Shown in pieces: positions 9,255 through 18,280 of a stretch of 64,000 nt of DNA (its first letter is position 1; every line of letters begins with the position of its first letter). The translations under genes were made by a program, and so were the position numbers. Where the stretch lies: NCBI RefSeq assembly GCF_020708045.1, contig NZ_JAJFES010000017.1, positions 35,988 to 99,987 on the forward strand, written 5' to 3'. The notes beneath the pieces are model-generated. The model did not search any database, was not told where the DNA came from, and saw nothing but the letters and a program-made list of their open reading frames with translations. The stretch comes from Massilia sp. IC2-278 (GTDB lineage: Bacteria; Pseudomonadota; Gammaproteobacteria; Burkholderiales; Burkholderiaceae_D).

Positions 9255-10532
9255 TTACAGCTGCGACCCCAGCAATGAGGCCACTTCGCCGGCCAGTTTT
9301 TCGGCCATCGGACGGTCGCGCCAGGCCTGCAGCGTGATCGGGCGCGCGCGCTTCCAGTCATCCTCGAAGACATCGCGCTGGGTCTTGGCAAAGTCCGGGT
9401 CGAGCAGGTTCAGGTTCGCTTCGTCGTTGATGCTGAACGAGCGGTTGTCGAAGTTGGTGGAACCGACCGAGACCATCATGTCGTCGACGATCAGCGCTTT
9501 CACGTGGTACATGGTCGGCTGGAATTCCGCGATCTTGATGCCGGCTTCCAGCAGCGGACCCCAGCGCTCGCGCGAGGCCACGCGCACGATGTCGGAATCG
9601 ATGTCCTTGCCCGGCGTGATGATGCGCACGTCGACGCCGCGCTTGGCGGCCGCCACTAGGGCCTTGATCGCCAGCTCGTCGGGCACGAAGTAGGAGGCCG
9701 ACAGCAGGATCGACTTGCGCGCGGCCGTGATCGCCATCAGGTACATCAAATGCATGCTGGCGCTGCCGCCGGTGGGCGAGCTGGAAAACATCTGCGCGGG
9801 AATCTCGCCGCGCGCCTGCAGCGGCGGGAAGTAATCGGGGCCGTCGAGGACGGTGCCGGTGGACTTGGTCCAGTTATCGGTGAACACGGCCTGCATCTGG
9901 CCGACCACCGGGCCCTCCACGCGGAAATGGGTGTCGCGCCAGTGATCCTCGTCCTGGGCATTGCCGCGCCACTGGTCGGCAATGCCGACGCCGCCGGTAA
10001 AGCCGATTTGCCCGTCGACGATCAGGAGTTTACGGTGGGTGCGGTTGTTCAGGCGCGCCAGTTTCCACCAGGCCGGCTTGTGGTAGCGCTGCACCTGCAC
10101 GCCGGCGTCGCGCATCGTTTTCAACGAATCGTCGTCCATCTTGATGCTGCCGACGAAGTCGAGCATCACGTGCACCTTGACCCCGGCGCGGGCGCGCTCG
10201 GCCAGGGCATCGCGGAATTCGTGGCCAATGGTGCCGGACCAGTAGATATAGGTTTCGAAGGTGATGCTGGTCTTGGCCTGGCGGATCGCGTCGAGCATGG
10301 CCGGGAAGATCTGGTCGCCGTTCAACAGCACATCGACCTTGTTGCCCTCGATAATGGGCGGGCCCAGCAGCACGCCCATCGAGCGGCGGAACTGGGCATC
10401 GTGGATATCGTACTGGCGCGTCAGCTGGGTCTCGATCTGCTTTTCGCTCGGCATAAAGTTCAGGGCGAGGAAGCCGGCCAGCAGGGTGACGATGCTGGTG
10501 ATCAGGACGATGGTAAAAATTCTGGCGCGCAT
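9255..10532 (-). CDS. Phospholipase D-like cardiolipin synthase family protein
   Basis: 425-aa PLD-superfamily protein with one N-terminal membrane helix (about 5-27) and two HKD motifs: HRKLLIVDGQIGFTGG near residue 165 and HVKALIVDDMMVSVGSTNFD near residue 350. That arrangement fits bacterial cardiolipin synthases (Cls), which join two phosphatidylglycerol molecules or PE and PG. The FETYIYWSG and NFDNRSFSINDEANL stretches are also typical of Cls. It is shorter than ClsA (two N-terminal helices, about 480 aa) and may belong to a ClsB/ClsC-like branch. A terminator upstream isolates it from the stress-protein gene. Confidence 0.85.
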   Translation of the reverse strand: MRARIFTIVLITSIVTLLAGFLALNFMPSEKQIETQLTRQYDIHDAQFRRSMGVLLGPPIIEGNKVDVLLNGDQIFPAMLDAIRQAKTSITFETYIYWSGTIGHEFRDALAERARAGVKVHVMLDFVGSIKMDDDSLKTMRDAGVQVQRYHKPAWWKLARLNNRTHRKLLIVDGQIGFTGGVGIADQWRGNAQDEDHWRDTHFRVEGPVVGQMQAVFTDNWTKSTGTVLDGPDYFPPLQARGEIPAQMFSSSPTGGSASMHLMYLMAITAARKSILLSASYFVPDELAIKALVAAAKRGVDVRIITPGKDIDSDIVRVASRERWGPLLEAGIKIAEFQPTMYHVKALIVDDMMVSVGSTNFDNRSFSINDEANLNLLDPDFAKTQRDVFEDDWKRARPITLQAWRDRPMAEKLAGEVASLLGSQL

Positions 10533-10553
10533 GGCAGTCTTGGCAAATCGGGC

Positions 10554-10584
10554 AAAAAAAAACCAACGCGTAGCAGCGTTGGTT
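10554..10584 (-). terminator. Terminator of the YeaQ-type gene
   Basis: Stem AACCAACGC / GCGTTGGTT with a 6-base loop. On the minus strand it is followed by a long T run (A run at 10554-10562 on plus). It lies 21 bases past the stop of the upstream gene. Confidence 0.85.
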
Positions 10585-10605
10585 TATCAGGAACTTACCA
10601 CGTTA

Positions 10606-10875
10606 TTAGCGTACGCGGCCGCGGCGCAGCAGGTTGACGATGGCCAGCAGGATGACAGCGCCCAGGAAGGAAACCAGCAGCGACGACACGCTGAAGTCGT
10701 CCGAATTGATGGTGCCCGTGCCGAACAGCGGCGACAGCAGCCAGCCACCCAGGAAGGCGCCGACGATACCGACCACGACGTTCAAAATCATGCCTTGCTC
10801 GGCATCGGTCTTCATGACCATGCTTGCAAGCCAGCCCAGGATACCACCGACAACGATCCAGATAATGAATAGCAT
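10606..10875 (-). CDS. GlsB/YeaQ/YmgE family stress membrane protein
   Basis: 89-aa protein with three hydrophobic helices, beginning MLFIIWIVVGGILGWLA, with a Gly-rich GIVGAFLGGWLL segment typical of the transglycosylase-associated (GlsB/YeaQ/YmgE) family. The open frame extends further upstream, but GAGGAGG lies 7 bases before the ATG at 10875 and fixes the start. Members are often induced by general or envelope stress; the molecular role is unknown. Its divergent neighbour is also a glycine-zipper stress-type protein. Confidence 0.9.
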   Translation of the reverse strand: MLFIIWIVVGGILGWLASMVMKTDAEQGMILNVVVGIVGAFLGGWLLSPLFGTGTINSDDFSVSSLLVSFLGAVILLAIVNLLRRGRVR

Positions 10876-11227
10876 TTTTAGTTCCTCCTCATAGTGAAAA
10901 AACCTACCTGAGGCCAATTGTTTGAGTGGCCATGTGAAAAAGTCTACGGATTCCAACCGTAGCGGGTCGGTGCGGCAAGTAACGTTAGACGACGAATCTG
11001 ATGCGTGTGTTCCGGCGCCGGATTTGATGCCGCTTCGACCACCGTTCGATGCCTTGTCCGATGCTTACCAAGAGGCGGTTAATTGATGCCGGGAATGTCC
11101 TGGACAGGGTGCGTCAGCGAACAGAAGTGAATAGCTCGGCAGGCATATCTTTCACGGACCGGCAACGCCCCACATTGAGGCGCGTTGCACCCCGATTCCG
11201 CGTCAGACCCTTTCGAAAGGATTCATC
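10876..11227. other. Divergent intergenic region between two stress-protein genes
   Basis: 352 bases without a credible gene. It must hold promoters for both divergent genes, but I see no convincing -35/-10 pair. The only clear signals are the two ribosome binding sites at its ends: GAGGAGG for the minus gene and GAAAGGA for the plus gene. Confidence 0.5.
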
Positions 11228-12724
11228 ATGAGCTACGACACCAACAACAACCAGCAGTCGCGCATGGTCACCGGCCTGTTCCCCGATCGCGCCAGCGCCG
11301 AGCGCGCCTACGGTTCGATTTCCGACCGCGGCTATGGCCGCGACGACGTCAACCTGATGATGTCGGATTCGACCCGCAAGACCCACTTCAGCGATACCGA
11401 TACCGAACTGGGCAGCAAAGCGGCCGAAGGCGCCGGCATCGGCGCGGGCATCGGCGGCACCATCGGCGCCGTGCTGGCCGGTATCGCCGCGGTCGGCACC
11501 ACGCTGGTGCTGCCGGGTGTTGGCCTGGTCGTGGCCGGTCCGCTGGCGGCAGCCCTGGCCGGCGCTGGCGCGGGCGGCATCACCGGTGGCCTGATCGGTG
11601 CGCTGATCGGCGCCGGCATTCCGGAAGAGCGTGCCAAGCACTATGAAGAAGGTATCCATAACGGCGGCATCCTGATGGGCGTGAACGCCCGTTCCGACGA
11701 AGACGCGGCCCACATCCACCGCTCGTGGACCGAAAGCGGCGGCTCGCACGTGATCGGCGCCGGCGTCGGCGGCACGGCTGGCGCGCTGGTTGGCGCCGGT
11801 ATCGGCGCCGCGGCCGGCCCGGTCGGCATGGTAGCCGGCGCCGCCATCGGCGCGGTCACCGGCGGCATCGCTGGCAAGGGTGCAGGCGAAGTCGTGAATC
11901 CGAAGACCGGCGACGATCTGTCGGAACACCACCTGGCCAAGGGCGTCGGCGCCAGCGCTGGTGCGGCCACCGGTGCGGCGATCGGCGCCGTGGGCGGCCC
12001 GATCGGCATGGCGGCCGGTGCCGTCGTTGGCGGCCTGGCGGGCGGCGCTGCCGGCCGTGGCGCGGGCGAAGTGGTCAATCCAAAAGCGACCGACGACCTG
12101 AACGACCATAACCTGGCGCAAGGCGTCGGCGGCGCCGGCGGCGCGGTGGCTGGCGCCACGGTCGGTGCGGTTGGCGGCCCGGTCGGCATGGCTGCCGGCG
12201 CCGTGATCGGCGGCCTGGCTGGCGGTGCAGCCGGCAAGGGCGCGGGCGAAGTCGTCAACTCGGCGCCTGGCGACGAGCTGCACGACCATAACCTGGCCAA
12301 GGGCGTGGGCGCCGGCGGCGGCGCTGCGGCGGGCGCATCGATCGGCGCCGTCGGCGGCCCGGTCGGCATGGTGGTCGGCGCCGGCATCGGCGCCGCTGTC
12401 GGCGGCATGGCCGGCAAGGGCGTCGGCGGCCTGGTGAACCCGGCCCAGGAAGACGACTACTGGCGCAACAACTACCAGAACCAGTCGCACTACACCCCGG
12501 GCTACACCTACGATGACTACGCACCGGCCTACGCGCTGGGCTACAACGGCAAGGGCCGCTATCCAGGCAGCTACGACCAGAACGAATCCTACCTGTCGGA
12601 CGAGTGGAACAGCAGCAAGGGTTCCTCGCGCCTGTCGTGGGACCACGCGAAGGTCGCCAGCCGCGCCGCATGGGACCGCGTCGAGCGCGCGATTCCGGGT
12701 GACTCGGACCGCGACGGCAAGTAA
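11228..12724 (+). CDS. Glycine-zipper repeat protein with N-terminal YflT-like stress domain
   Basis: 498 aa. Residues about 10-50 (RMVTGLFPDRASAERAYGSI) resemble the YflT/general-stress domain found before glycine-zipper membranes. Residues about 65-130 form a long Gly/Ala hairpin. From about 179 to 404 there are four tandem 60-residue units, each with GAVGGPVGMAAGA-type zipper helices closed by GKGAGEVVNP and a polar DDLxxHxLAKGVG linker. The last 90 residues are polar, rich in Tyr, Asn and Ser, and end in a basic helix. Glycine zippers pack in or across membranes; the function is unknown. It is flanked by a YeaQ-type gene, which suggests a stress or envelope role. RBS AAAGGA precedes the ATG. 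Confidence 0.85.
   Translation: MSYDTNNNQQSRMVTGLFPDRASAERAYGSISDRGYGRDDVNLMMSDSTRKTHFSDTDTELGSKAAEGAGIGAGIGGTIGAVLAGIAAVGTTLVLPGVGLVVAGPLAAALAGAGAGGITGGLIGALIGAGIPEERAKHYEEGIHNGGILMGVNARSDEDAAHIHRSWTESGGSHVIGAGVGGTAGALVGAGIGAAAGPVGMVAGAAIGAVTGGIAGKGAGEVVNPKTGDDLSEHHLAKGVGASAGAATGAAIGAVGGPIGMAAGAVVGGLAGGAAGRGAGEVVNPKATDDLNDHNLAQGVGGAGGAVAGATVGAVGGPVGMAAGAVIGGLAGGAAGKGAGEVVNSAPGDELHDHNLAKGVGAGGGAAAGASIGAVGGPVGMVVGAGIGAAVGGMAGKGVGGLVNPAQEDDYWRNNYQNQSHYTPGYTYDDYAPAYALGYNGKGRYPGSYDQNESYLSDEWNSSKGSSRLSWDHAKVASRAAWDRVERAIPGDSDRDGK
11763..12440 (+). repeat. Four in-frame 180-bp tandem repeats
   Basis: The GGTCGGCATGG-type segment recurs at 11821, 12001, 12181 and 12361, a spacing of exactly 180 bases (60 codons). 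Units start at 11763, 11943, 12123 and 12303; the last lacks the polar linker. Confidence 0.9.
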
Positions 12725-12737
12725 TTAGCCGGACGTA

Positions 12738-12773
12738 AAAAAGCCCCGCTGCAGCGATGCAGCGGGGCTTTTT
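12738..12773. terminator. Bidirectional terminator
   Basis: Perfect 13-bp stem AAGCCCCGCTGCA / TGCAGCGGGGCTT, loop GCGA, with A and T runs on the two sides. It serves the glycine-zipper gene and the convergent YceI operon. Confidence 0.95.
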
Positions 12774-12788
12774 GTTTTATCACATCAA

Positions 12789-13358
12789 TTACTGCTTGAC
12801 CGCTTCCACCTGGATCGCCAGCTTCACTTCCGGCGAGAAGCGCGGCAGGCCGAAGCTCACGCCGAAATCGCTGCGCTGGAAGGTGGCCGAGGCATCGGCG
12901 CCGCAGACTTCGCGTTTCAGCATCGGGTGGTCGATGCACTTGAACTTGTTGATGGTCAGGGTCAGCGGTTTCGTGACGCCGTGCAGGGTGAACTGGCCTT
13001 CGACAGCCACCGGGGTGTCGCCGTTGAAGCGCACTTTATTGCCCTTGAAGGTAGCGGTCGGGAACTGGGCGACGTCGAAGATGTCCGGCTTGCGTGCGTG
13101 CTCGTTCATCTTTTCATGGCCGAAGTCCACGCTGTTCATGTCCACGGTGATGTCGACGCTGCCGGTTTTCGCGGCGCGGTCGAGCGTGATGGTGCCCGAG
13201 GTCTTGGTGAACTTGCCGCGCCAGACCGAGATGCCCATGTGGTCGGCTTCGAAGCTCGGGTAGGTGTGGTTCGGCTCGATCTGGTAGGTATCGGCGGCGG
13301 CAAAGGCGAGGCTGGCGCTGGTGGCCAGGGTGGCGGCGACGAGGAACTTGAGTTTCAT
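12789..13358 (-). CDS. YceI family periplasmic protein
   Basis: 189-aa exported lipocalin-like protein. It begins with signal peptide MKLKFLVAATLATSASLAFA and continues with the YceI hallmark DTYQIEPNHTYPSFEADHMG. YceI proteins form a beta-barrel that binds isoprenoid lipids; E. coli yceI is induced by base and high osmolarity. The frame is open for 23 more codons, but the signal peptide and AGGGAT upstream fix the start at 13358. It is the third gene of a b561-YceI-YceI operon, 28 bases after the previous stop. Confidence 0.92.
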   Translation of the reverse strand: MKLKFLVAATLATSASLAFAAADTYQIEPNHTYPSFEADHMGISVWRGKFTKTSGTITLDRAAKTGSVDITVDMNSVDFGHEKMNEHARKPDIFDVAQFPTATFKGNKVRFNGDTPVAVEGQFTLHGVTKPLTLTINKFKCIDHPMLKREVCGADASATFQRSDFGVSFGLPRFSPEVKLAIQVEAVKQ

Positions 13359-13386
13359 GTGTACATCCCTTGGTTGGCTTGGTGAT

Positions 13387-13938
13387 TTACTGGCCCGCGG
13401 TAACGCGGAACTTGATGACAACTTCATCGGCGACCATGCTGGTGTCTTTCCACTCGCCTTCGCCGATATTAAAAGCCAGGCGCTTGATCGGCAACTGGCC
13501 TTCGAAAACCTGCTGCTTTCCTGCCGTTTTCACCGCCAGCGGGAAGCTCACGTCGGCAGTCTTGCCCTTGATCGTCAGCTTCCCGGCAACATTCAGCTTG
13601 TCCGCGCCGGCTGGCCTGATCGACGTCGAAACAAACGTCGCTTTCGGGAACTGCGCCGTATTGAACCACTCTTTCTTGGCAACCTCGCGGTTATATTCCG
13701 GGTCGCCCAGGTCCATGCTGGCCGTGTTGATGTCGACCGCGGCCTTCGAGGCGTCCGGCTTGGCCGCGTCGTAGTCGATCTGGGCGCTAAAGGTCTTGAA
13801 CTTGGCCTCGACCGGCACGTTCATCTGCTTGAAGGTGGCCGAGACGCTGCTTTTCGCCAGGTCGGTTTTCAGTGGGGCAGCGTGGACGGCGGCGGCGGTG
13901 AACAGGGCGGCCGCGAGCAGGGTGCGCAGGGGTGTCAT
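13387..13938 (-). CDS. YceI family periplasmic protein (second paralog)
   Basis: 183 aa with signal peptide MTPLRTLLAAALFTAAAVHA and a YceI domain (KSSVSATFKQMNVPVEAKF, ADVSFPLAVKTAG). It diverges strongly from its downstream paralog, so this is an old duplication or two distinct ligand specificities. GGAG lies 7 bases upstream of the start. It starts 10 bases after the cytochrome b561 stop, so the two are co-transcribed. Confidence 0.9.
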   Translation of the reverse strand: MTPLRTLLAAALFTAAAVHAAPLKTDLAKSSVSATFKQMNVPVEAKFKTFSAQIDYDAAKPDASKAAVDINTASMDLGDPEYNREVAKKEWFNTAQFPKATFVSTSIRPAGADKLNVAGKLTIKGKTADVSFPLAVKTAGKQQVFEGQLPIKRLAFNIGEGEWKDTSMVADEVVIKFRVTAGQ

Positions 13939-13948
13939 CGGAAACTCC

Positions 13949-14482
13949 TTATCGTGAAAAGGGCAGCATGCGCTGCATCACGCCGTCGCGGTCCAGCAGC
14001 AAGTGCTTGAACGCAGCCAGCACGTGGATGGCCACCAGGGCCGCGAGCAGCATGTTGAGCCAGTAGTGCAGGGCGCCGAGCGTGGGTTTCAGGGCGGCGT
14101 CGGCCTCGATCAGCGCAGGCAGCGGGAACAAACCGAAATACACGACCGGCACGCCGGCCGCCAGGCTGTAGAAATAACCGGACAGGGGCACGGCGAACAT
14201 CAGCACGTAAAGCAGGCCGTGCAGGGAATGGGCGGCGTGGCGCTGCCAGGCGGGCATGTGGGCCGGGTAGGCCGGCGGGCGCGAGCGCAGGCGCCACAGC
14301 AGGCGCAGCGCGGCCAGCGCCAGTACCGTCACGCCGGCCCATTTGTGCCAGGAAAAGTAGCGCAGCTTGGTTGGGGTGAGGCCGGGAATGTCGGTCATCA
14401 CCAAGCCGAGCGTGAATGTGGCAATGATGAGGACGGCAATCAGCCAGTGCAGGGCGATGGCGACGGAGGAATAACGCTGCAT
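13949..14482 (-). CDS. Cytochrome b561 family membrane protein
   Basis: 177-aa four-helix integral membrane cytochrome b. Putative haem-b ligand histidines are visible in ALHWLIAV (His12), FSWHKWAG, AHSLHGLLY and AALVAIHVLAAFKH. CybB/YceJ-type proteins move electrons from membrane quinol, and several act as superoxide:quinone oxidoreductases. The order b561 then yceI matches E. coli yceJ-yceI, here with an extra yceI copy. First gene of the operon. Confidence 0.92.
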   Translation of the reverse strand: MQRYSSVAIALHWLIAVLIIATFTLGLVMTDIPGLTPTKLRYFSWHKWAGVTVLALAALRLLWRLRSRPPAYPAHMPAWQRHAAHSLHGLLYVLMFAVPLSGYFYSLAAGVPVVYFGLFPLPALIEADAALKPTLGALHYWLNMLLAALVAIHVLAAFKHLLLDRDGVMQRMLPFSR

Positions 14483-14681
14483 GGTCGATTGTCCGTGTTC
14501 GTACTGGTTAGCGCCAGACTATAACAAAAAGCCACGCCGGTGTGGGAGAGTCGGTTGTTTCTTTCTGTACACTAGCATGGATTGTTAAACGTGCACAGCC
14601 GTGAAGCCGCCGAATGTAAAATCGAGACTAGCGTGAATTTATAATTTGGACGCGGCGTCGTCGCACCGTGTAAAGGAAGTC

Positions 14682-16661
14682 ATGCACCATCCCTTGTTCT
14701 TGTTGCGTCCGCGCGCACTGGCCATCTGGCTCGGCCTGGCGCTGTGCGCGTCGGCGCCGGCGATGGGCGCCACCTCCGCGCAGGCCGCAACGCCGTTGCC
14801 GGCGCCGCAAGCCGATTTCGCCGATCTGTCGATCGAGGAACTGGCGAACATCCAGGTCACTTCGGTCTCCAGGAAGCCCGAGCGCCTGCAGGATGCACCG
14901 GCCGCGGTGTTCGTCATCACCCACGAGGACATCCGCCGCGCCGGCGCGCGCAGCCTGCCCGAAGCGCTGCGCCTGGCGCCGAACCTGCAGGTGGCGCAGA
15001 TCAGCAGCTACGGCCATGCCATCAGCGCGCGCGGCCTGAACGGCAGCAACAACAGCGCACCGAACAAACTGCTGGTGATGATCGATGGCCGCTCGGTGTA
15101 TGCGCCGCTGTTTTCCGGCGTGTTCTGGGACATGCAGGACGTGATGCTGGAAGACGTCGAGCGCATCGAGGTCATCAGCGGGCCGGGCGGCACGATGTGG
15201 GGCGTGAACGCGGTGAACGGCGTGATCAACATCACGACCCGTTCGGCGCGCGAGACCCAGGGCAGCCTGGCCGTGCTGGGTGCGGGCAGCGACGGCGCCG
15301 ACCTGGCTTTCCGCCAGGGCGAGCGCAGCGGGGACGCCAGCTGGCGCGTGTACGGCAAGGCGCTGCGCCGTTCCGCCGGCGAACTGGCCGGCGGCGCGCG
15401 CGTGGACGACGCCTGGCGCCAGGCGCAAATCGGCTTCCGTACCGACTGGGAGCGCGGCGCGGACACCTTTAGCGTCAACGGCAACGTGGTGCGCGGAGAG
15501 CTCGGGCAGCCGGAGCCGGGCGCCATTTCCGTCAGCGGCCTTGGGCTGCGCCTGGGCGACATCCGCACCGAAGGCGCCAACCTCACCGGGCGCTGGCAGC
15601 ATGCGCTTCCCAATAGCGGCAGCCTGGCCGTGCAGGCTTACCTCGACCACACGCGGCGCGAAGTGCCGCCCACCTTTACCGAATCGCTGTCGATCGCCGA
15701 TGTCCAGTTCCAGCACACCTTGCCGGTACGGGGCGCCCACAGCCTGGTATGGGGCGCCAACTACCGTCACAGCTGGGACCGCGTCACCAACAGCGAAGTC
15801 ATCGCCTTCCTGCCGGCGCGCGACCGGCAGACCTGGGCCAGCCTGTTTGCCCAGGACGAGATCGCATTGCGTCCGGACCTGAGCCTGACGCTCGGCGCCC
15901 GCATCGAACACAATGATTACACCGGCAACGAATTCCTGCCCACGGCCCGCCTGTCCTGGCGCGTGGACCCGCACCATACGCTGTGGACGGCCGCGTCGCG
16001 CACGGTGCGCGCGCCGACCCGGCTCGACGTCGACGCGTATATCCCCGGCCGTCCGCCGTATCTGCTGCAGGGCGGACGCCAGGTGCGCTCCGAGGTGGCG
16101 CAGGTCTTCGAGCTCGGCTACCGCGGCCAGCCACTGCCGGGGCTGTCGTATTCGGCGACGCTGTTCCATAACGACTACGACCACCTGCGCACCCAGGAGA
16201 TCGACCCGACCTCTACCTTCCTCACCTTCGGCAGCCTGATGGAGGGCAGGGCGACGGGGATTGAGATGTGGGGCAGCTACCAGCTCAACCGCGCCTGGCG
16301 CCTGTCGGGCGGGTTCACGGCGCTGCACGAGCGGCTGCGGTTGAAGGCGGGCAGCAACGACGCGGCCGGGCCGGGTTCGGCCGGCAAGGACCCGGAGCAC
16401 ACGCTGCAGCTGCGCTCGTACCATGCGTTCGATGAACGGCGCGAGCTGGAGGTGGCGCTGCGCAAGGTGGCGGCGCTCGAAAATCCTGGCGTGCCGGGGT
16501 ACTGGGCGCTGGATGCGCGCTTCGGCTGGCGCTTGCGGCCGAACCTGGAGCTGTCGGTGGTGGGGCAGAATCTGAACGGCAGCCATGGGGAGTATGGGGC
16601 GGTGGCGACCAGGCTGGAGCTGGAGCGCAGGGTGGGCGTCAAGCTTGTGTGGACCAATTGA
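14682..16661 (+). CDS. TonB-dependent outer-membrane receptor
   Basis: 659-aa outer-membrane receptor. A signal peptide (about 1-35) precedes a possible TonB-box region and a plug domain with LSIEELANIQVTSVSRKPER, RGLNGSNNSAPNKLLVMIDG and VERIEVISGPGGTMWGVNAV. The rest is a beta-barrel of alternating aromatic/polar strands ending in an outer-membrane-type C-terminus. The plug start IEELANIQVTSVSRK is common in receptors of the catecholate or vitamin B12-like group; the substrate is unknown. The ATG at 14682 has AAGGAAG close upstream. Monocistronic, with no TonB/ExbBD genes nearby. Confidence 0.93.
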   Translation: MHHPLFLLRPRALAIWLGLALCASAPAMGATSAQAATPLPAPQADFADLSIEELANIQVTSVSRKPERLQDAPAAVFVITHEDIRRAGARSLPEALRLAPNLQVAQISSYGHAISARGLNGSNNSAPNKLLVMIDGRSVYAPLFSGVFWDMQDVMLEDVERIEVISGPGGTMWGVNAVNGVINITTRSARETQGSLAVLGAGSDGADLAFRQGERSGDASWRVYGKALRRSAGELAGGARVDDAWRQAQIGFRTDWERGADTFSVNGNVVRGELGQPEPGAISVSGLGLRLGDIRTEGANLTGRWQHALPNSGSLAVQAYLDHTRREVPPTFTESLSIADVQFQHTLPVRGAHSLVWGANYRHSWDRVTNSEVIAFLPARDRQTWASLFAQDEIALRPDLSLTLGARIEHNDYTGNEFLPTARLSWRVDPHHTLWTAASRTVRAPTRLDVDAYIPGRPPYLLQGGRQVRSEVAQVFELGYRGQPLPGLSYSATLFHNDYDHLRTQEIDPTSTFLTFGSLMEGRATGIEMWGSYQLNRAWRLSGGFTALHERLRLKAGSNDAAGPGSAGKDPEHTLQLRSYHAFDERRELEVALRKVAALENPGVPGYWALDARFGWRLRPNLELSVVGQNLNGSHGEYGAVATRLELERRVGVKLVWTN

Positions 16662-16677
16662 TGCGGCGGTGGGGTGC

Positions 16678-16702
16678 GTAGGGTGGACACCTGTGTCCAC
16701 GC
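16678..16702 (+). repeat. REP-like palindrome A1
   Basis: 25-base element with core GTGGACAC-CT-GTGTCCAC. It pairs with the inverted copy at 16788-16812, from which it differs only by one compensated base pair in the stem. Confidence 0.85.
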
Positions 16703-16787
16703 TGTGCCACGGATGGGTGTCGATATGTTCTCCATGACCTGCTGCCGTGGAGCTTTGCGTGTTTTGCGGCTGACCAGCAGCTCTACC

Positions 16788-16812
16788 GCGTGGGCACAGG
16801 TGCCCACCCTAC
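16788..16812 (-). repeat. REP-like palindrome A2 (inverted copy)
   Basis: Core GTGGGCAC-AG-GTGCCCAC. Its reverse complement matches A1 at 23 of 25 positions, and the two differences keep the hairpin paired. With A1 it forms a BIME-like inverted pair 85 bases apart, between a receptor gene and convergent purB. Confidence 0.85.
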
Positions 16813-16848
16813 AAAAACGTCGCCAATAACGCGGTGAGCGTCACAAAC

Positions 16849-16884
16849 AAAAAAGCCCGCATCATTTCTGATGCGGGCTTTTTT
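16849..16884. terminator. Bidirectional terminator downstream of purB
   Basis: Perfect stem GCCCGCATCA / TGATGCGGGC with loop TTTC, flanked by A and T runs. Confidence 0.95.
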
Positions 16885-16900
16885 CATACGGAGGCTATCC

Positions 16901-18280
16901 TCAGATCGCCTTGGCCAGCTGCGCCGCAATCCCCGTGTAGTTCGCCGGCGTCATCGCCAGCAGCAGCTCCCTGGCTTCCTGCGGAATCGCCAGCTTGCCG
17001 ATGAACTCCTGCAGCGCTTCGCGGGTAATGCCCTTGCCGCGCGTGAGTTCCTTCAGCTGCTCGTACGGGTTCTCGATGCCGTAGCGGCGCATCACGGTCT
17101 GCACCGGCTCGGCCAGCACTTCCCAGCTGGCGTCCAGGTCCGCTTCCAGGCGGGCCGCATTCACTTCCAGCTTGTTCAGGCCGCGCAGGCAGCTGTCGTA
17201 GGCCAGCAGGGCGTAGCCGAAGCCGACGCCGATGTTGCGCAGCACGGTGGAATCGGTGAGGTCGCGCTGCATGCGCGAGACCGGCAGCTTCTCGGCCATA
17301 TGGCGCAGCACGGCGTTAGCCAGGCCCAGGTTGCCTTCCGAGTTCTCGAAGTCGATCGGGTTGACTTTATGCGGCATGGTCGACGAACCGATTTCGCCGG
17401 CCTTCAGCTTCTGCTTGAAGTAGCCCAGCGAAACGTAGGTCCAGATGTCGCGGTTCAGGTCCAGCAGGATCGTGTTGGCGCGCGCGATCGCATCGAACAT
17501 CTCGGCCATGTAGTCGTGCGGCTCGATCTGGATGGTGTAGGGATTGAAGGTCAGGCCCAGGCGCGATTCGATTACCTCCTTCGAAAACGCCTGCCAGTCG
17601 AAGCCAGGGTAGGCCGACAGGTGGGCATTGTAGTTGCCGACCGCGCCGTTCATCTTGCCGAGGATTTCGACGTCGGCGATGCGCTTCACGGCGCGCTGCA
17701 GGCGGGCGACCACGTTGGCGAATTCCTTGCCGAGGGTGGTCGGGCTGGCGGTCTGGCCGTGGGTGCGCGAGAGCATCGGCAGCTCGGCGTTCACATGGGC
17801 GATCTCGGTCAGCTTGGCGATCACGTTCTGCAGGGCCGGCACGATCACGCCGTCGCGCGCGGCTTTGAGCATCATGCCGTGCGAGGTGTTGTTGATGTCT
17901 TCCGAGGTGCAGCCGAAGTGGATGAATTCCGACGCCGCCACCAGCTCCGGCACGTCCTTCACCTGTTCCTTCAGCCAGTACTCGACCGCCTTCACGTCGT
18001 GGTTCGTGACCGCTTCGATTTCCTTGATGCGCGCGGCGTCGGCTTCGCTGAAGTCCGCGGCCATCTTGTCGAGGTGGGCGATCGCTTCAGTCGAAAACGG
18101 CTTGATTTCGTCGAAGCCAGCCTGGGCCAGGGCCTGCAGCCAGGAGATCTCGACCTTCACGCGGTGGTGCATGAAGCCGGCTTCGGACAGGATCGGGCGC
18201 AGCTTGTCGGTCTTGGCGGCGTAGCGGCCGTCGAGCGGCGACAGGGCCGACAGGGAGGAAAGGGGGGCGGTAGCGGTCAT
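16901..18280 (-). CDS. purB: Adenylosuccinate lyase
   Basis: 459 aa, close to E. coli PurB (456). It catalyses two fumarate-releasing steps of purine synthesis: SAICAR to AICAR, and adenylosuccinate to AMP. The fumarase/aspartase signature SSTMPHKVNPIDFENSEGN is complete, as are the N-terminal SALSPLDGRYAAK and the EFIHFGCTSEDINNTSHG segment with substrate-contacting residues. The start at 18280 gives the standard N-terminus; the upstream extension of the frame is not PurB-like. Monocistronic and divergent from the GST gene. Confidence 0.98.
   Translation of the reverse strand: MTATAPLSSLSALSPLDGRYAAKTDKLRPILSEAGFMHHRVKVEISWLQALAQAGFDEIKPFSTEAIAHLDKMAADFSEADAARIKEIEAVTNHDVKAVEYWLKEQVKDVPELVAASEFIHFGCTSEDINNTSHGMMLKAARDGVIVPALQNVIAKLTEIAHVNAELPMLSRTHGQTASPTTLGKEFANVVARLQRAVKRIADVEILGKMNGAVGNYNAHLSAYPGFDWQAFSKEVIESRLGLTFNPYTIQIEPHDYMAEMFDAIARANTILLDLNRDIWTYVSLGYFKQKLKAGEIGSSTMPHKVNPIDFENSEGNLGLANAVLRHMAEKLPVSRMQRDLTDSTVLRNIGVGFGYALLAYDSCLRGLNKLEVNAARLEADLDASWEVLAEPVQTVMRRYGIENPYEQLKELTRGKGITREALQEFIGKLAIPQEARELLLAMTPANYTGIAAQLAKAI

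Noticed and set aside
14628..16700. 690-codon antisense frame opposite the TonB receptor
   Set aside because: Shadow of a GC-rich gene; Arg/Gln/Ala-rich with no domain or RBS.
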